Source: Lepeophtheirus salmonis (lineage: Eukaryota > Arthropoda > Copepoda > Siphonostomatoida > Caligidae). Taken from it: a stretch of 64,000 nucleotides of DNA. The notes below the pieces were generated by a model. It was not told the origin of the DNA. It did no database searches and was given only the letters and a program-made list of their open reading frames with translations. The translations under genes were made by a program, and so were the position numbers. Below, in pieces: positions 62,483 through 64,000 of this stretch. The stretch spans positions 19,868,363 through 19,932,362 of the forward strand of contig NC_052135.2 of NCBI RefSeq assembly GCF_016086655.4, read 5' to 3'. Within the stretch, counting starts at the first letter, position 1. Each line of letters starts with the position of its first letter.

Positions 62483-62890
62483 ATGAGCACAGAGTACGAG
62501 AAGAAAATTGAGATCGCAGCGTTTCTCCGGGGTGGATTGTCCTAGATGGCCATCTGGGAGCAGACAGTGGCCTCGATGAAGACGATTTAAAATGTTTTCA
62601 TGCGGTTGTAGGTCGGGGAGGACCTCAGACACTCTCCAAGAGCAGGCAGAAAAGCCTACTACACTGCTTGAAGTTCGATTTCAAGAAAAAGTCGAGTTCC
62701 TCAATTGCTGCCATGGCTAGAAAGATGAACAAGTCCCCATCAGTAGTGTCCAGGGCTCTACAAAATGCAGAAGGAAGGTCTTTCCGGCGTATTCCGTGGC
62801 CTTTGTTGACAGAACAGAGAGAAAAGTCCGTGTGAAGCGTTAAAAAAAGATCCTGGACCACTTCAAGGGAACCTATGGACTAACAAGACA
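62483..62890 (+). pseudogene. mariner-type transposase N-terminal fragment
   Basis: Starts at ATG 62,483 in a GCCACCATGA context. MSTEYEKKIEIAAFLRGGLS is followed by a stop, then in other frames VFMRL, MARKMNKSPSVVSRALQNAE, GRSFRRIPWPLLTEQREKS and KKILDHFKGTYG. The order of an N-terminal helix, a MARKM..SPS.V.RAL HTH, a RR.PLLTE linker and a KR..K.LL..LK-like block is that of Tc1/mariner transposases before the first catalytic Asp. Everything after ~62,890 is lost. Less AT-rich than its flanks. No TIR identified. Confidence 0.7.
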
Positions 62891-64000
62891 TTTACTATTG
62901 ACCTTGTGCATACAACATACATTTTTAAGTTATTAACACGCCAAAAGAAATTTTATGATAGGGTGTTTCTTGTTATTATTTTTTTTTTGCTAAAATGTCC
63001 GGTTCGCCGGGTCAAATCTGTTCTTTTTCATAAAAAAATCAATTGGTAACTTTTGAGTAAAATTGAAGAATTTTTAGAGGTAGTTCAAGGACCTTAAAGT
63101 TTTCAAAATTACAGCATTTTTAACTTATTTATCAATTATTGTAAAAGTTAATCACGATACAGCTTTTTATATTTTTTAGTTTTTCCAAGATGACATAATT
63201 TACTTTAGAAATATAAAAAATTGTTTCGAGAAAAAAGTTCATATATCCTTTATTACAATACAAAACAGTTAAAGAGATAATTAAAGCATCTTAGGATGTG
63301 TTCTTTGTAATGTTTATATATTTTCCCTTTTTTTTTACTAGAAAAACTGAGATTTTCATGTAATATTTTCGTTTTGTTGAATATTGTAAGTCTTAAAATA
63401 GGCCTTAGTTCATTTTTATTAAAAAAATATATTTGGTAAATTATTTGTCAAATTGTAGTAGATTATATGTAGACGTAGCTCAACGGATTTTAAAAAAATT
63501 AATCTCAATTATCATCAATAATTACTTTATTAATTTATAGGTTTTTTAATTAAGATAATTTATATCATAAAAATAAAAATTTCTACACAATATAATTTAA
63601 TTATCCAATATACATATTAATAAGTAGCTTCCTTTTTTATGAGTAATATGTCTGAAATACTTGGGTAACCAAATTTTTTATTGATAAATTTTTACATTGC
63701 ATTTTGGTCTTATTTTTGATTTTAAATAATATTTTCTTTTTAGATTACAAGCTGACTCGACTATCAAATAGAGTCAACCCAACAAGATCTTCAAATGAAT
63801 ACTAATTATACTTAATATGGTTATAAAAATTTTGAGATGCCATTTTTGAAAATTAGAGTATTAATTTCAGAATAATTATGTACGGATTTTATAAAATTCA
63901 AATATTTTAATGGAGCACCTGAGGCTGTAGGAACAGAGATCCATACTTTCACATATATTGGTACGATAAAGATACCAATTTTCTTCAATTTTCGTTCCTA
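62891..64000. other. unassigned AT-rich DNA with short repeat pieces
   Basis: AGAGGTAGTTCAAGGACCTT then AAAGTTTTCAAAATTACA (63,073-63,120) matches 43,935-43,985. A weaker GACGTAGCTCAACGGATTTT lies at 63,468. No gene recognised. Confidence 0.5.

Noticed and set aside
1..64000. CRISPR arrays, bacterial operons, ribosome binding sites, tRNA or rRNA genes
   Set aside because: No regularly spaced direct repeats with unique spacers, no packed genes and no tRNA-like A/B box pair in cloverleaf context. The sequence is eukaryotic in character.

Overview
This window looks like a gene-poor, AT-rich intergenic or heterochromatic stretch of an animal genome. It has no bacterial gene packing. No open frame exceeds about 130 codons, and the longer ones belong to decayed mobile elements. 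The mix of degenerate Tc1/mariner transposases, TA-flanked miniature elements and non-LTR retrotransposon fragments suggests an arthropod. By general resemblance of the mariner protein fragments I lean to a parasitic copepod such as a salmon louse, but this is recall, not a search result. I recognise no host protein-coding gene, tRNA, rRNA, CRISPR array or bacterial operon.

Layout. 1-5,366 is unassigned AT-rich DNA with short dispersed repeats. 5,367-6,348 is a mariner-type element with terminal inverted repeats (TIRs) and a dead transposase. 6,349-12,733 is mostly unassigned. 12,734-13,932 is a second mariner-type element, complete at both ends, with a broken minus-strand transposase. 14,616-15,020 holds two TA-flanked miniature elements. 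15,021-34,731 carries scattered repeat copies, a Tc1/mariner fragment (17,363), a non-LTR C-terminal fragment (21,331) and a repeat-flanked coding fragment (32,570-33,185). 34,732-36,793 is a third mariner-type element, apparently enlarged by an internal insertion.

41,093-47,154 is the most structured region. Two copies of one non-LTR retrotransposon 3' part face each other as ~1.5 kb inverted arms around a ~3 kb spacer, and the spacer contains a second, smaller foldback repeat. Beyond the right arm lies a remnant of the retrotransposon's endonuclease domain (47,420-47,760) and some unrecognised coding-like frames (47,812-48,566). 58,481-61,128 is a ~2.65 kb TIR element of unassigned superfamily. 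62,483-62,890 is the N-terminal part of another mariner transposase.

At least five short dispersed repeat families recur across the window. One has copies that share the same 3' end but differ in length at the 5' end, the pattern expected of a SINE. I found no genes working together. The window reads as layers of inactive mobile elements, and I see no convincing new functional system; the nested inverted repeats and the 2.65 kb TIR element are the best leads.
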